The translations under genes and the position numbers were made by a program. This document shows, in pieces, positions 15,730-22,875 of a stretch of 64,000 nucleotides of DNA. This stretch comes from CBDAKK01 sp965216965 (GTDB lineage: Bacteria; Spirochaetota; Spirochaetia; WTKD01; G963693115): positions 1 through 64,000 of the forward strand of contig CBDCGX010000010.1 of assembly GCA_965216965.1 (NCBI GenBank). Reading direction: 5' to 3'. The first letter of the stretch is position 1. Every line of letters starts with the position of its first letter. The notes under the pieces were generated by a model that had not been told where the DNA came from, made no database searches, and saw nothing but the letters and a program-made list of their open reading frames with translations.

Positions 15730-16872
15730 GTGAATATACCAAAGAAAGAGCTTGAAGTATATCAAAGTCTCACCAAGTTTTTTTACAATATAGTATTTTC
15801 TTCTCAATATAAGCATTTGCTTGGCTGGGAGAGCAGAGAAACTCAAGAAGCAAGGTTTGAAGTGCTTGTACAGGAAGTACGGGAAAGTGCATGCTGTGTT
15901 TCTGGATGTAGTGTGCTTGATGTTGGATGTGGATATGGTGACTTATATAAATATATAATGAAACAGAAAGATGTTTTTAAAAAATATGTGGGAGTAGATA
16001 GTGCAATAGAATGTATAAGCGAAGCAAGTCTCACATATAAAAATGATTCATCCACATTGTTTTTGCATGATAATGTATTATCTCCTACAATGAGCACTTC
16101 ATGGGGGATGCATGATGTAGTGTTTATGTCGGGTCTTCTTAATCTTAATTTAGATGGTAGCATGTATAAGGGTGCTAATAGAGCTCTTGTTCTTTTTGTT
16201 ATTCAAAAAATGCTTTTTCATTCTAAGAAAATTGTAGTGTGTAATTTTTTGCATAAAAAATCTCCTAGCAAAGATCCTTTATTTTTCTACCATGATCCAA
16301 ATGAATTGATATCTTTTCTTGAAAAGAATGGAATAGGCGTAAGCAATATGAAAGAGGAATATCTCTCTAATGATTTTACTTTAGTATTAAAAAAAAATGT
16401 TAGCCATCATGGTGTGAAAACAGGTGGCACAACAGTTAATATATATACCGATGGAGGATGTAGCGGTAACCCTGGAATAGGTGCGTGGGCATTTATTAGT
16501 GGCTCTTTCGCTATAGAGCAAAGTGGCGGTTCTCATCATACAACAAATAATAAAATGGAGTTACAAGCAGCAATAGAGGCGCTTGTATGGTCAGAAAAAA
16601 ACGCTAAAAATAAACACATAGTTATTCATACTGATTCTCAATATGTAAAAAGAGGAATCACAGAATGGATTGACAAATGGATACGAAGAAAGTGGATATT
16701 AGAAAATAGAACTTCTGTAAAGAACAAGGAGTTATGGGAAGCATTGTATGCACTTACAAAAACGCAACGGGTTACATGGGTATGGGTGAAAGGGCATGTA
16801 GGAGACGAGTATAATGAGAAATGTCACTTGCTTGTAGAAAAAAAAATAAAAGCTTTAAAAATAAAATACTAA
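15730..16872 (+). CDS. methyltransferase-like domain fused to ribonuclease HI
   Basis: Two domains are visible in 380 residues. Residues about 60-220 resemble a class I SAM-dependent methyltransferase: SVLDVGCGYGDLYKY is motif I and YVGVDSAIECISEA motif II; the substrate is unknown. Residues about 234-380 are RNase HI, which removes RNA from RNA-DNA hybrids: YTDGGCSGNPGIGAWA, NNKMELQAAIEAL, HTDSQYVKRGI and VKGHVGDEYNEKCHLL. Asp, Glu and Asp of the active site and the flexible His are present, but the fourth carboxylate (NERCDELA in E. coli) is His here. Start is GTG 15730 without a clear ribosome site, so the true start could be later. No frameshift links the domains; it is one uninterrupted reading frame 28 bases after rplQ. 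Confidence 0.85.
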   Translation: MNIPKKELEVYQSLTKFFYNIVFSSQYKHLLGWESRETQEARFEVLVQEVRESACCVSGCSVLDVGCGYGDLYKYIMKQKDVFKKYVGVDSAIECISEASLTYKNDSSTLFLHDNVLSPTMSTSWGMHDVVFMSGLLNLNLDGSMYKGANRALVLFVIQKMLFHSKKIVVCNFLHKKSPSKDPLFFYHDPNELISFLEKNGIGVSNMKEEYLSNDFTLVLKKNVSHHGVKTGGTTVNIYTDGGCSGNPGIGAWAFISGSFAIEQSGGSHHTTNNKMELQAAIEALVWSEKNAKNKHIVIHTDSQYVKRGITEWIDKWIRRKWILENRTSVKNKELWEALYALTKTQRVTWVWVKGHVGDEYNEKCHLLVEKKIKALKIKY

Positions 16873-17004
16873 AGTAAACTACTATTTGTTATAAAGATCT
16901 ACCAAAATGGATTTTTATTTTTAAATATATTACAATTAATCTTGAAAAAAATAAAACATACTCCCCATTATTACTATATTTAAGGTGTGGTTGAGGTTAA
17001 GCAT

Positions 17005-17358
17005 ATGATCAAACAAGATAGTAATAAAGAACAAACTACTAATGACATAGAACAGGTAAGCGATAAGGAGCGAGTGATTGTATTATTATTGTCATGGTTT
17101 TTGGGGATGCTGGGAATACATAGATTTTATGTAAAGAGAAAAAAGTCTGCAATTGTAATGTTCGTATTATTCGTTGCAGTGGTGGGGAAATTTATTGTTT
17201 TTCTATGGAACCCTGCTGATATGATATATGTATTGGTAGTGCTTATACCGTTTTATCTTGTTTTGCTTATATGGAGTGGTGCTGATACAGTATGCATACT
17301 TATTGGAGAATTTAAAGATGGAGATGGGTTGAAAATAAAGAAATGGCTGTCCAAGTAA
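17005..17358 (+). CDS. TM2-domain membrane protein, copy 1
   Basis: A 117-residue protein with an N-terminal polar leader, then the TM2 signature VLLLSWFLGMLGIHRFYVKR (residues about 22-42), and two to three membrane segments. TM2 proteins are small integral membrane proteins of unknown biochemical function. This copy differs from copies 2 and 3 by an insertion of about 23 residues in the second half (DMIYVLVVLIPFYLVLLIW region), giving an extra hydrophobic segment. The shared C-terminus is LIGEFKDGDGLKIKKWLSK. I chose ATG 17005 over a GTG at 16987 because gagg lies ten bases upstream of the ATG. Confidence 0.8.
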   Translation: MIKQDSNKEQTTNDIEQVSDKERVIVLLLSWFLGMLGIHRFYVKRKKSAIVMFVLFVAVVGKFIVFLWNPADMIYVLVVLIPFYLVLLIWSGADTVCILIGEFKDGDGLKIKKWLSK

Positions 17359-17386
17359 TTCTTATTGGAGAATTGAGAAAATAATT

Positions 17387-17443
17387 TATATTGCCGATAT
17401 TGGTAATAATCGAATACGAAAGATAACACTTCCCTATGCATAA
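17387..17443 (+). pseudogene. NHL-repeat remnant
   Basis: Nineteen codons read YIADIGNNRIRKITLPYA and a stop, the consensus of one NHL beta-propeller blade (DxxNNRIRKI). There is no start codon, and the frame is closed before and after. A more decayed copy of the same text (IQKIILP and flanks, with stops) is at 17901-17945. They indicate that a beta-propeller gene once belonged to the duplicated TM2 unit. Confidence 0.5.
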
Positions 17444-17559
17444 AGCTTACCATGACGATTTCTATCTTTGATATTACAACTAATTTCACAGGAAGTAAAA
17501 TGAAAATGTGAAAATAAAGACTTATTATTGCTATACTTGAAGTATGGAGTTTAGAGAAT

Positions 17560-17844
17560 ATGCTTAAAGAATTGAATGATAAAGAACAAACTACTAATGA
17601 CATGGAACAGGTAAGCGATAAAGAACGGCTGGTTGTATTGTTATTAGCATGGTTTTTAGGTATACTAGGAATACATAGGTTTTATGTAAAGAGAAAGAAG
17701 TCTGCAATTGTAATGCTATTATTGTCTATTACAATAATAGGAGGAATTGCTACTACTATATGGAATATTACTGATATGGTATATATACTTATTGGAGAAT
17801 TCAGAGATGGAGATGGACTAAAAGTAAAAAAATGGCTGTCGTAG
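17560..17844 (+). CDS. TM2-domain membrane protein, copy 2
   Basis: A 94-residue protein, a paralogue of the neighbours. After a polar leader (EQTTNDMEQVSDKERLVVLL) comes the TM2 core LAWFLGILGIHRFYVKRKKS and a second membrane helix (IVMLLLSITIIGGIATTIW), then NITDMVYILIGEFRDGDGLK. The leader TTNDMEQVSDKER is nearly identical to that of copy 1 and partly kept in copy 3, which shows recent common origin. A Rho-independent terminator follows at 17996. Function is unknown. Confidence 0.85.
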   Translation: MLKELNDKEQTTNDMEQVSDKERLVVLLLAWFLGILGIHRFYVKRKKSAIVMLLLSITIIGGIATTIWNITDMVYILIGEFRDGDGLKVKKWLS

Positions 17845-17995
17845 CATATTAATATCCATTAGTGGAGTAGTTGTGACAAGCGATGGAAAAACTTCAAAGT
17901 GGTATTGATTCTCTAAAATACTGAATACAAAAGATAATACTCCCGTAGGTAAAATCCCTGTATTAGTGCATTAGTGGTAAAGTAATAGTTATCTA

Positions 17996-18024
17996 AAAGC
18001 CCATCATGATGGGCTTTATTTTTT
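17996..18024 (+). terminator. Rho-independent terminator after TM2 copy 2
   Basis: A perfect inverted repeat with arms AAAGCCCATCA and TGATGGGCTTT (17996-18017) is followed by ATTTTTT. It is GC-rich in the stem, unlike its surroundings, and is the best terminator in the window. It separates copies 2 and 3 of the TM2 array. Confidence 0.85.
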
Positions 18025-18113
18025 ATACACAATTAATCTGCAAGGAAGAGAAAAAACACAAGAATAAAATACTCATTAATATACTATAATTATATTAATT
18101 AGGAGGTAGGATA

Positions 18114-18359
18114 ATGACTGAACCAGTAAGTGATAAAGAACGGGTAGTCGTGTTGCTATTGGCATGGTTTTTAGGGTTGCTAGGAATACATAGGTTCTAT
18201 GTAAAGAGGAAAAAGTCTGCTATTATAATGCTTGTATTAACTATTACAATAGTAGGGGGAATTGTTACAGTTATATGGAATATTGTTGATATGATATACA
18301 TACTTATTGGAGAATTTAAAGATGATGATGGATTAAAAATAAAAACGTGGTTATCCTAA
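18114..18359 (+). CDS. TM2-domain membrane protein, copy 3
   Basis: The shortest copy, 81 residues: MTEPVSDKERVVVLLLAWFL, GLLGIHRFYVKRKKSAIIM, a second membrane helix and NIVDMIYILIGEFKDDDGLK. It lacks the longer polar leader of copies 1 and 2. It has the best ribosome site of the three (aggaggtagg) and a perfect TATAAT at 18085-18090 without a recognisable -35 box. It is the only copy whose downstream neighbour (tkt) follows at once, 48 bases later. Confidence 0.87.
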   Translation: MTEPVSDKERVVVLLLAWFLGLLGIHRFYVKRKKSAIIMLVLTITIVGGIVTVIWNIVDMIYILIGEFKDDDGLKIKTWLS

Positions 18360-18407
18360 GTATATTAATATATACATAAAAAACATCAAAATTATAGAGG
18401 AGAAAAT

Positions 18408-20402
18408 ATGAGTAAAGTAAATGATATTATACTTAATGGGATTGCACTATCTGTACGCATGCTTTCAGTAGATGCAATTAGTAAAGCAAATTCGGGACAT
18501 CCGGGCTTGCCGCTAGGTCTTGCAGAATTGGGAGCATTGCTTTTTGCAGAAGTGCTTTCGTATAATCCCGCAGATTCACAATGGAAGGGGCGAGATAGAC
18601 TTGTTCTTTCGGCAGGACATGGGTCTATGTGGCTCTATAGCTTGCTTCATTTAAGTGGCTATAAAGTTACGCTATCGGACATAAAGAAATTTAGACAGTT
18701 TGGTTCTAAAACTCCTGGTCATCCTGAATATGGACATGTAGATGGAGTTGAAACAACGACAGGCCCCTTAGGAGCAGGATTTTCTAACGGTGTTGGGATG
18801 GCAATTGCAGAGAGAATGATTTCTAAAAAATTCAAGGGAATTATAAACAACTATACATATGTGGTATCGGGCGATGGATGTATGATGGAGGGAATTACCT
18901 CAGAATCCGCCTCACTGGCAGGGCATTTGAAATTAGGGAAACTTATCGTTTTTTATGATTCAAATGGTATTAGTATAGAAGGTTCTACAGATCTTGCCTT
19001 TACTGAAGATGTTTCAAAGAGATATGCTTCCTATAATTGGCAAGTACTCAAGGTAAATGCTCACAATTATGAGAGCATGAGAAAAGCAATTGCTGAGGCA
19101 AAAAAAGAGAAGAATAAACCGTCTATTATTATATGCAAATCTATAATAGGAAAGGGAGCTCCTACCCTTCAGGGAACAGAAAAAGTTCATGGTGCCCCGC
19201 TACCACAAAAAGAATGTGAGGCTATGAAAAGAAAGTATAAAATAGATCCGCAAAAACAATTTTATATTGATCCAAATGCGATTGTATTTTTTGCAAAAAA
19301 GAAAAAGAAGAATATTGAACTCTGTATGAGCTGGAATAAAAAACTTTCACAATGGAAAAAGACTTCTATAAAAAACAAGAGGGAGTGGGATGGGTATTTT
19401 GACAAGAAAACAACAAAGAATATTCAATGGCCACAATATAAAAAGGGAGATAGTCTTGCAACTAGAAAGGCAAATGGGGCATGTATAGAAGCAATCTCAC
19501 AAGTAGCAGAGTGGTTTACTGGGGGATCTGCAGATTTACAACCATCAAATAATACAAAAATGAGTAGAAAAAGTTTTACTGCTAACAATTGGGATGGTCG
19601 TATGATGCATTATGGTGTGCGTGAGCATGCTATGGGCGGAATTGTAAATGGGATGACACTCTATGGAGGTCTTAGTGTGTTTGGAGCTACTTTTTTAGTG
19701 TTTGCAGATTATATGAGACCAGCCTTGCGTCTCGCAGCAATTATGAAAATACCATCGAATTTTATATTTACTCATGATTCTATCTTTGTAGGAGAAGATG
19801 GACCTACTCATCAACCAGTTGAACAATTAGCATCATTGCGACTGATTCCTGATTTGAGAGTGTTTAGACCTGCAGATGCACAGGAGAGCGTATTGGCATG
19901 GGAAATGGCATTTTCTCAAAAAAAACACAACCTTAAAAGTAGTCCAAACGCGTTGCTTTTTACGAGACAGAATATAACTGTGTTTGATAAACCTACTGGA
20001 TGGCAAGAGAATGCAAAGCGAGGAGCATATGTTGTGGTTTCTTATAAACAAAAAAAGAAAGGAGATGATCTTACTCTTGTTGCAACAGGGAGTGAGGTTT
20101 CTGTTGCATTGGAAGCTGCAAAAATACTAAGTAAATGTTATACTGTCCGCGTAGTATCTATGTTTTGTAAGGAATTGTATGATGATAAAAAAGAAAAGAA
20201 ATGGAAAGAGACTATAATACCGCATAATAGCAAGGTAGTAGTTGTAGAAGCTGGAGTGCCTATGGGATGGGATAGCATAAGACCTATAGGGCATGTTTCT
20301 ATAAATGAGTTTGGTTCATCTGGACCAGCTTCTACACTTGCAGAATATTATGGGCTTGTACCCGCAGCAATTGCAAAAAAAGTTGAGACGTTTGTAAAAT
20401 AA
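18408..20402 (+). CDS. tkt: transketolase
   Basis: Transketolase moves two-carbon ketol units between sugar phosphates in the pentose phosphate pathway using thiamine diphosphate. The 664-residue length is standard. Visible features: SKANSGHPGLPLGLAELGAL near the N-terminus, the ThDP-binding GDGCMMEGITSE around residue 155, the pyrimidine-domain VREHAMGGIVNGM with the catalytic Glu near 405, and THDSIFVGEDGPTHQPVEQL. gagga precedes the ATG. It stands alone between the TM2 array and sppA, and the gene is intact. It may link with the aldolase at 32914 in sugar metabolism. Confidence 0.96.
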   Translation: MSKVNDIILNGIALSVRMLSVDAISKANSGHPGLPLGLAELGALLFAEVLSYNPADSQWKGRDRLVLSAGHGSMWLYSLLHLSGYKVTLSDIKKFRQFGSKTPGHPEYGHVDGVETTTGPLGAGFSNGVGMAIAERMISKKFKGIINNYTYVVSGDGCMMEGITSESASLAGHLKLGKLIVFYDSNGISIEGSTDLAFTEDVSKRYASYNWQVLKVNAHNYESMRKAIAEAKKEKNKPSIIICKSIIGKGAPTLQGTEKVHGAPLPQKECEAMKRKYKIDPQKQFYIDPNAIVFFAKKKKKNIELCMSWNKKLSQWKKTSIKNKREWDGYFDKKTTKNIQWPQYKKGDSLATRKANGACIEAISQVAEWFTGGSADLQPSNNTKMSRKSFTANNWDGRMMHYGVREHAMGGIVNGMTLYGGLSVFGATFLVFADYMRPALRLAAIMKIPSNFIFTHDSIFVGEDGPTHQPVEQLASLRLIPDLRVFRPADAQESVLAWEMAFSQKKHNLKSSPNALLFTRQNITVFDKPTGWQENAKRGAYVVVSYKQKKKGDDLTLVATGSEVSVALEAAKILSKCYTVRVVSMFCKELYDDKKEKKWKETIIPHNSKVVVVEAGVPMGWDSIRPIGHVSINEFGSSGPASTLAEYYGLVPAAIAKKVETFVK

Positions 20403-20423
20403 TAAATGTAAGAGAGTAAAATA

Positions 20424-22256
20424 ATGAATGGACGCCTCCCCCAAAAAAAGAGAAATATTTTAATAAGAATATATATGTGTATGGAATGGATAGTTCGTGT
20501 ATGTATTACGCTTTTCATCTCCACTATTATTATTGCGAGTGGGGTTTTTGTTCTTATTGGGATTATTAGTGTGCTAAAAAAAGATACTTTAGAGGGTTTT
20601 TTTATAGTAAAGGAAAAATCTCAACCTAATGTATTACTTTTTGATCCACAGGGTGTAATGAAAGAAATATATGAAGGATCTTATGGAGGGTTTAATAGTT
20701 CAAAGTTATTGCTTGAGGTAAAAAAGTCTATTTCTTTTTCTACGAATATAATTTCTTTACAAGAGTTTACAGAAGCTTTGTATAAAGCGGCTAAAGATAA
20801 AAACATACAAGCTGCTGTATTCAATTTCCAGGATCTTGTATTTGATAGTCTCTTAAGTCAACAAGCAGCGACACATGCTTTGCAGACCTTTAAAAATTCT
20901 GGAAAGAAAATTGTTATTTTTGACACTATAGACATGTCTACATATATGGCATCTTCTACTGCTGATGTTCTTGTAGTTGATGAGTTAGATCCAATTCTTC
21001 TTACGGGAATGAAAAATGGGAATTTATATCAAAAGGGATTTTATGATAAATTAAAAGTAGATGTAGAAGTATTTTATCAAGGAAAATACAAAAGCTCGCC
21101 AGAAGTATATTTTAGAGATTCATTATCAAAATATGCAAAAGAGAATCTTATTGAAATTGTAACTGGAGATTGGAATAAATTTCTTTCATTGTCTGCTACA
21201 AATAGAGGGATAAGTGTCTTTGAGATAAATAATTTTATTAATACATATGATGTGTTGCTATCTGATGAAAAAAGGATTGCGTATGTAGCACGTGACATGG
21301 GACTTGTTACTCATCTTTACAAGGGGGGCGAAAGTAAAAGTGATTATCTTATAGAATTACTTTCTACTGAGTTAAAAAAAGATAAACAAACGTTTAGATA
21401 TAAAAGCTATCAAAATTATATTGATAATGCTTACCTTGTTAGTGAGTCAAAATACAATGTAGCGGTAATTTCGCTTGAAGGAAAGATAGAAGAACAGATT
21501 TCTACCGATACTACTATGGGTTCATTTAGCGTCGTTCCTTTTTTACAAGATATTTCAGACGATACAGGCATCAAAGCAATTGTAATACGCGTAAATTCTC
21601 CGGGAGGAGATGTAATTGCTGCCCAGAAAATACGAAGAAAAATCCTTTTTATTAAAGAAAAACGTAATATACCTGTTGTTGTGTCTATGGGAAGAGTTGC
21701 GGCTTCGGGAGGTTATCTTATATCGACGGTAGCAGATCTTATTATCGCTGATCCATTTACCATTACGGGATCAATAGGAGTGTATGCTGTAGATTTTAAT
21801 TTTAATAATTTCTTAGATTCTTTGGGAATATATTGGGATGGATATACTACGACGTGGCTAGCTGATATCAATAATAATAAAATTCCTTTAACAGAGAGGA
21901 TGCAAAATCTAAAGACCTTGCAAGTAGAGAAAATATATAAAAGATTCTTAGGGTATGTTGCAAAAGCAAGAAATATGAGTATACAAGAAGTAGATACTAT
22001 AGCCCAGGGAAAAGTATATACTGCCACTGGAGCACTAAAGGTAAATCTGATAGATAAGATTGGAACATTGCAAGATGCTATAAAAATTGCAGCAGAACGA
22101 GCAAAACTTGATGAAATAAAAGTAGCATATTTTGTCCCCGCTAAAAAAATAAATATGTCCAACTCTATTAACTTCTTTTTGGCGACCACTATTAAAAAAA
22201 ATCTTGCGAGTGTAATAAAAACGCTATTATTTGAAGATCAAGCATCTTTTCGTTAA
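20424..22256 (+). CDS. sppA: signal peptide peptidase SppA, long (67K) type
   Basis: SppA is a membrane-bound serine protease that degrades cleaved signal peptides. The 610-residue protein has a single N-terminal membrane segment (residues about 20-50) and tandem peptidase S49 domains. The catalytic Ser lies in MGRVAASGGYLIST with the following DPFTITGSIGVY; the general-base Lys is in VFYQGKYKSSPEVYFRDSLS in the N-terminal domain, as in E. coli. PGGDVIAAQKIRRKI is the S49 beta-strand motif. A perfect hairpin overlaps its stop codon. Confidence 0.93.
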   Translation: MNGRLPQKKRNILIRIYMCMEWIVRVCITLFISTIIIASGVFVLIGIISVLKKDTLEGFFIVKEKSQPNVLLFDPQGVMKEIYEGSYGGFNSSKLLLEVKKSISFSTNIISLQEFTEALYKAAKDKNIQAAVFNFQDLVFDSLLSQQAATHALQTFKNSGKKIVIFDTIDMSTYMASSTADVLVVDELDPILLTGMKNGNLYQKGFYDKLKVDVEVFYQGKYKSSPEVYFRDSLSKYAKENLIEIVTGDWNKFLSLSATNRGISVFEINNFINTYDVLLSDEKRIAYVARDMGLVTHLYKGGESKSDYLIELLSTELKKDKQTFRYKSYQNYIDNAYLVSESKYNVAVISLEGKIEEQISTDTTMGSFSVVPFLQDISDDTGIKAIVIRVNSPGGDVIAAQKIRRKILFIKEKRNIPVVVSMGRVAASGGYLISTVADLIIADPFTITGSIGVYAVDFNFNNFLDSLGIYWDGYTTTWLADINNNKIPLTERMQNLKTLQVEKIYKRFLGYVAKARNMSIQEVDTIAQGKVYTATGALKVNLIDKIGTLQDAIKIAAERAKLDEIKVAYFVPAKKINMSNSINFFLATTIKKNLASVIKTLLFEDQASFR

Positions 22257-22289
22257 TGTTTCTCCTATTTTTGATAGGAGAAACATTAA
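22253..22289. terminator. 16-bp perfect hairpin at the sppA stop
   Basis: Arms TTAATGTTTCTCCTAT and ATAGGAGAAACATTAA flank a five-base loop TTTTG; the upstream arm includes the sppA stop codon. It is followed by AAAAGG instead of a T-run, so it may act as an mRNA 3'-stabilising structure or a poor terminator. The 150 bases after it carry the clpS promoter. Confidence 0.6.
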
Positions 22290-22387
22290 AAGGCTCTCAT
22301 TTTGTGTGGAAAATCCTAAAATACGCATAGAATGTGTACTAAATTAAACACTTGATAATCTAAAGAGTAAATATTTTTCAATATACT

Positions 22388-22416
22388 TTGACCTTCTATA
22401 GAATTATGAATATTAT
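22388..22416 (+). promoter_or_regulatory. promoter for clpS-clpA
   Basis: TTGACC (22388-22393) is separated by 17 bases from TATTAT (22411-22416), five of six matches in each box. The expected start near 22423 gives a leader of about 20 bases before the clpS ATG. I see no operator or heat-shock (CIRCE) element. Confidence 0.6.
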
Positions 22417-22445
22417 ATAAATATAGCAAATATAAATTATTTAAA

Positions 22446-22874
22446 ATGGATATGGATACATTAACTATAAACTATAATTATCTGGAAGAATTTCAATTTT
22501 TTTGTCTCAATGGAGCAAAGGATTCTCCTTCTTCTGAACAAAATAATATTTTTCAAAATGGGGCACACGAAGATGCTTATAAAAAAGAAAAATATACCAT
22601 AGAGTATGGCAAACGCTCCTTTAAACTGTATAAATTATTTATTCATAATAATGATGCTACTCCAATGAATTTTGTTGTTCAGGTTATTAAAGTTGTATTT
22701 AGCAAAGCGCCTTCCGAAGCATATGCAATTATGTATGAGGCACATTGTTATGGTAAAGCTGTTTTAGGCGTGTTTGCAAAAGATATTGCTGATGCGTATA
22801 TAAAGAATATAACTTTTATAGCAAGAAAGCATGGATATACGCTCCATTGCTCAAAAATAGTATGTAAAAAATAA
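22446..22874 (+). CDS. clpS: Clp adaptor protein ClpS
   Basis: ClpS hands N-degron substrates (Phe, Leu, Trp, Tyr N-termini) to ClpA. Residues about 62-142 match the family: YKLFIHNNDATPMNFVVQV, the helix EAYAIMYEAHCYGKAVLGVF and the tail ARKHGYTLHCSKI. The pocket Asn, Met of TPM and the His of AHCYG are kept, but the Asp next to the pocket Asn (NDD in E. coli) is Asn and the following Tyr is Ala. About 60 extra N-terminal residues have no similarity that I recognise. clpA starts one base after its stop, the classic operon, which supports the call. Confidence 0.88.
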   Translation: MDMDTLTINYNYLEEFQFFCLNGAKDSPSSEQNNIFQNGAHEDAYKKEKYTIEYGKRSFKLYKLFIHNNDATPMNFVVQVIKVVFSKAPSEAYAIMYEAHCYGKAVLGVFAKDIADAYIKNITFIARKHGYTLHCSKIVCKK

Positions 22875-22875
22875 T

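Larger units (their letters stand above)
16932..18359 (+). repeat. three tandem copies of a leader + TM2-gene unit with NHL-repeat scraps
   Basis: Three diverged units follow each other, starting near 16932, 17476 and 18029 (spacing about 544 and 553 bases). Each begins with a similar leader (ACAATTAATCT, ACAACTAATTTC, ACAATTAATCTG) and contains a TM2-domain gene. After the first two genes lie remnants of an NHL repeat: 17387-17443 reads YIADIGNNRIRKITLPYA then a stop, and 17901-17945 is the same stretch with stops and substitutions. No remnant is visible after the third gene. A short duplication of the coding motif cttattggagaatt also follows the first gene at 17361. I infer duplication of an ancestral TM2 plus NHL-protein locus. 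Confidence 0.65.
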
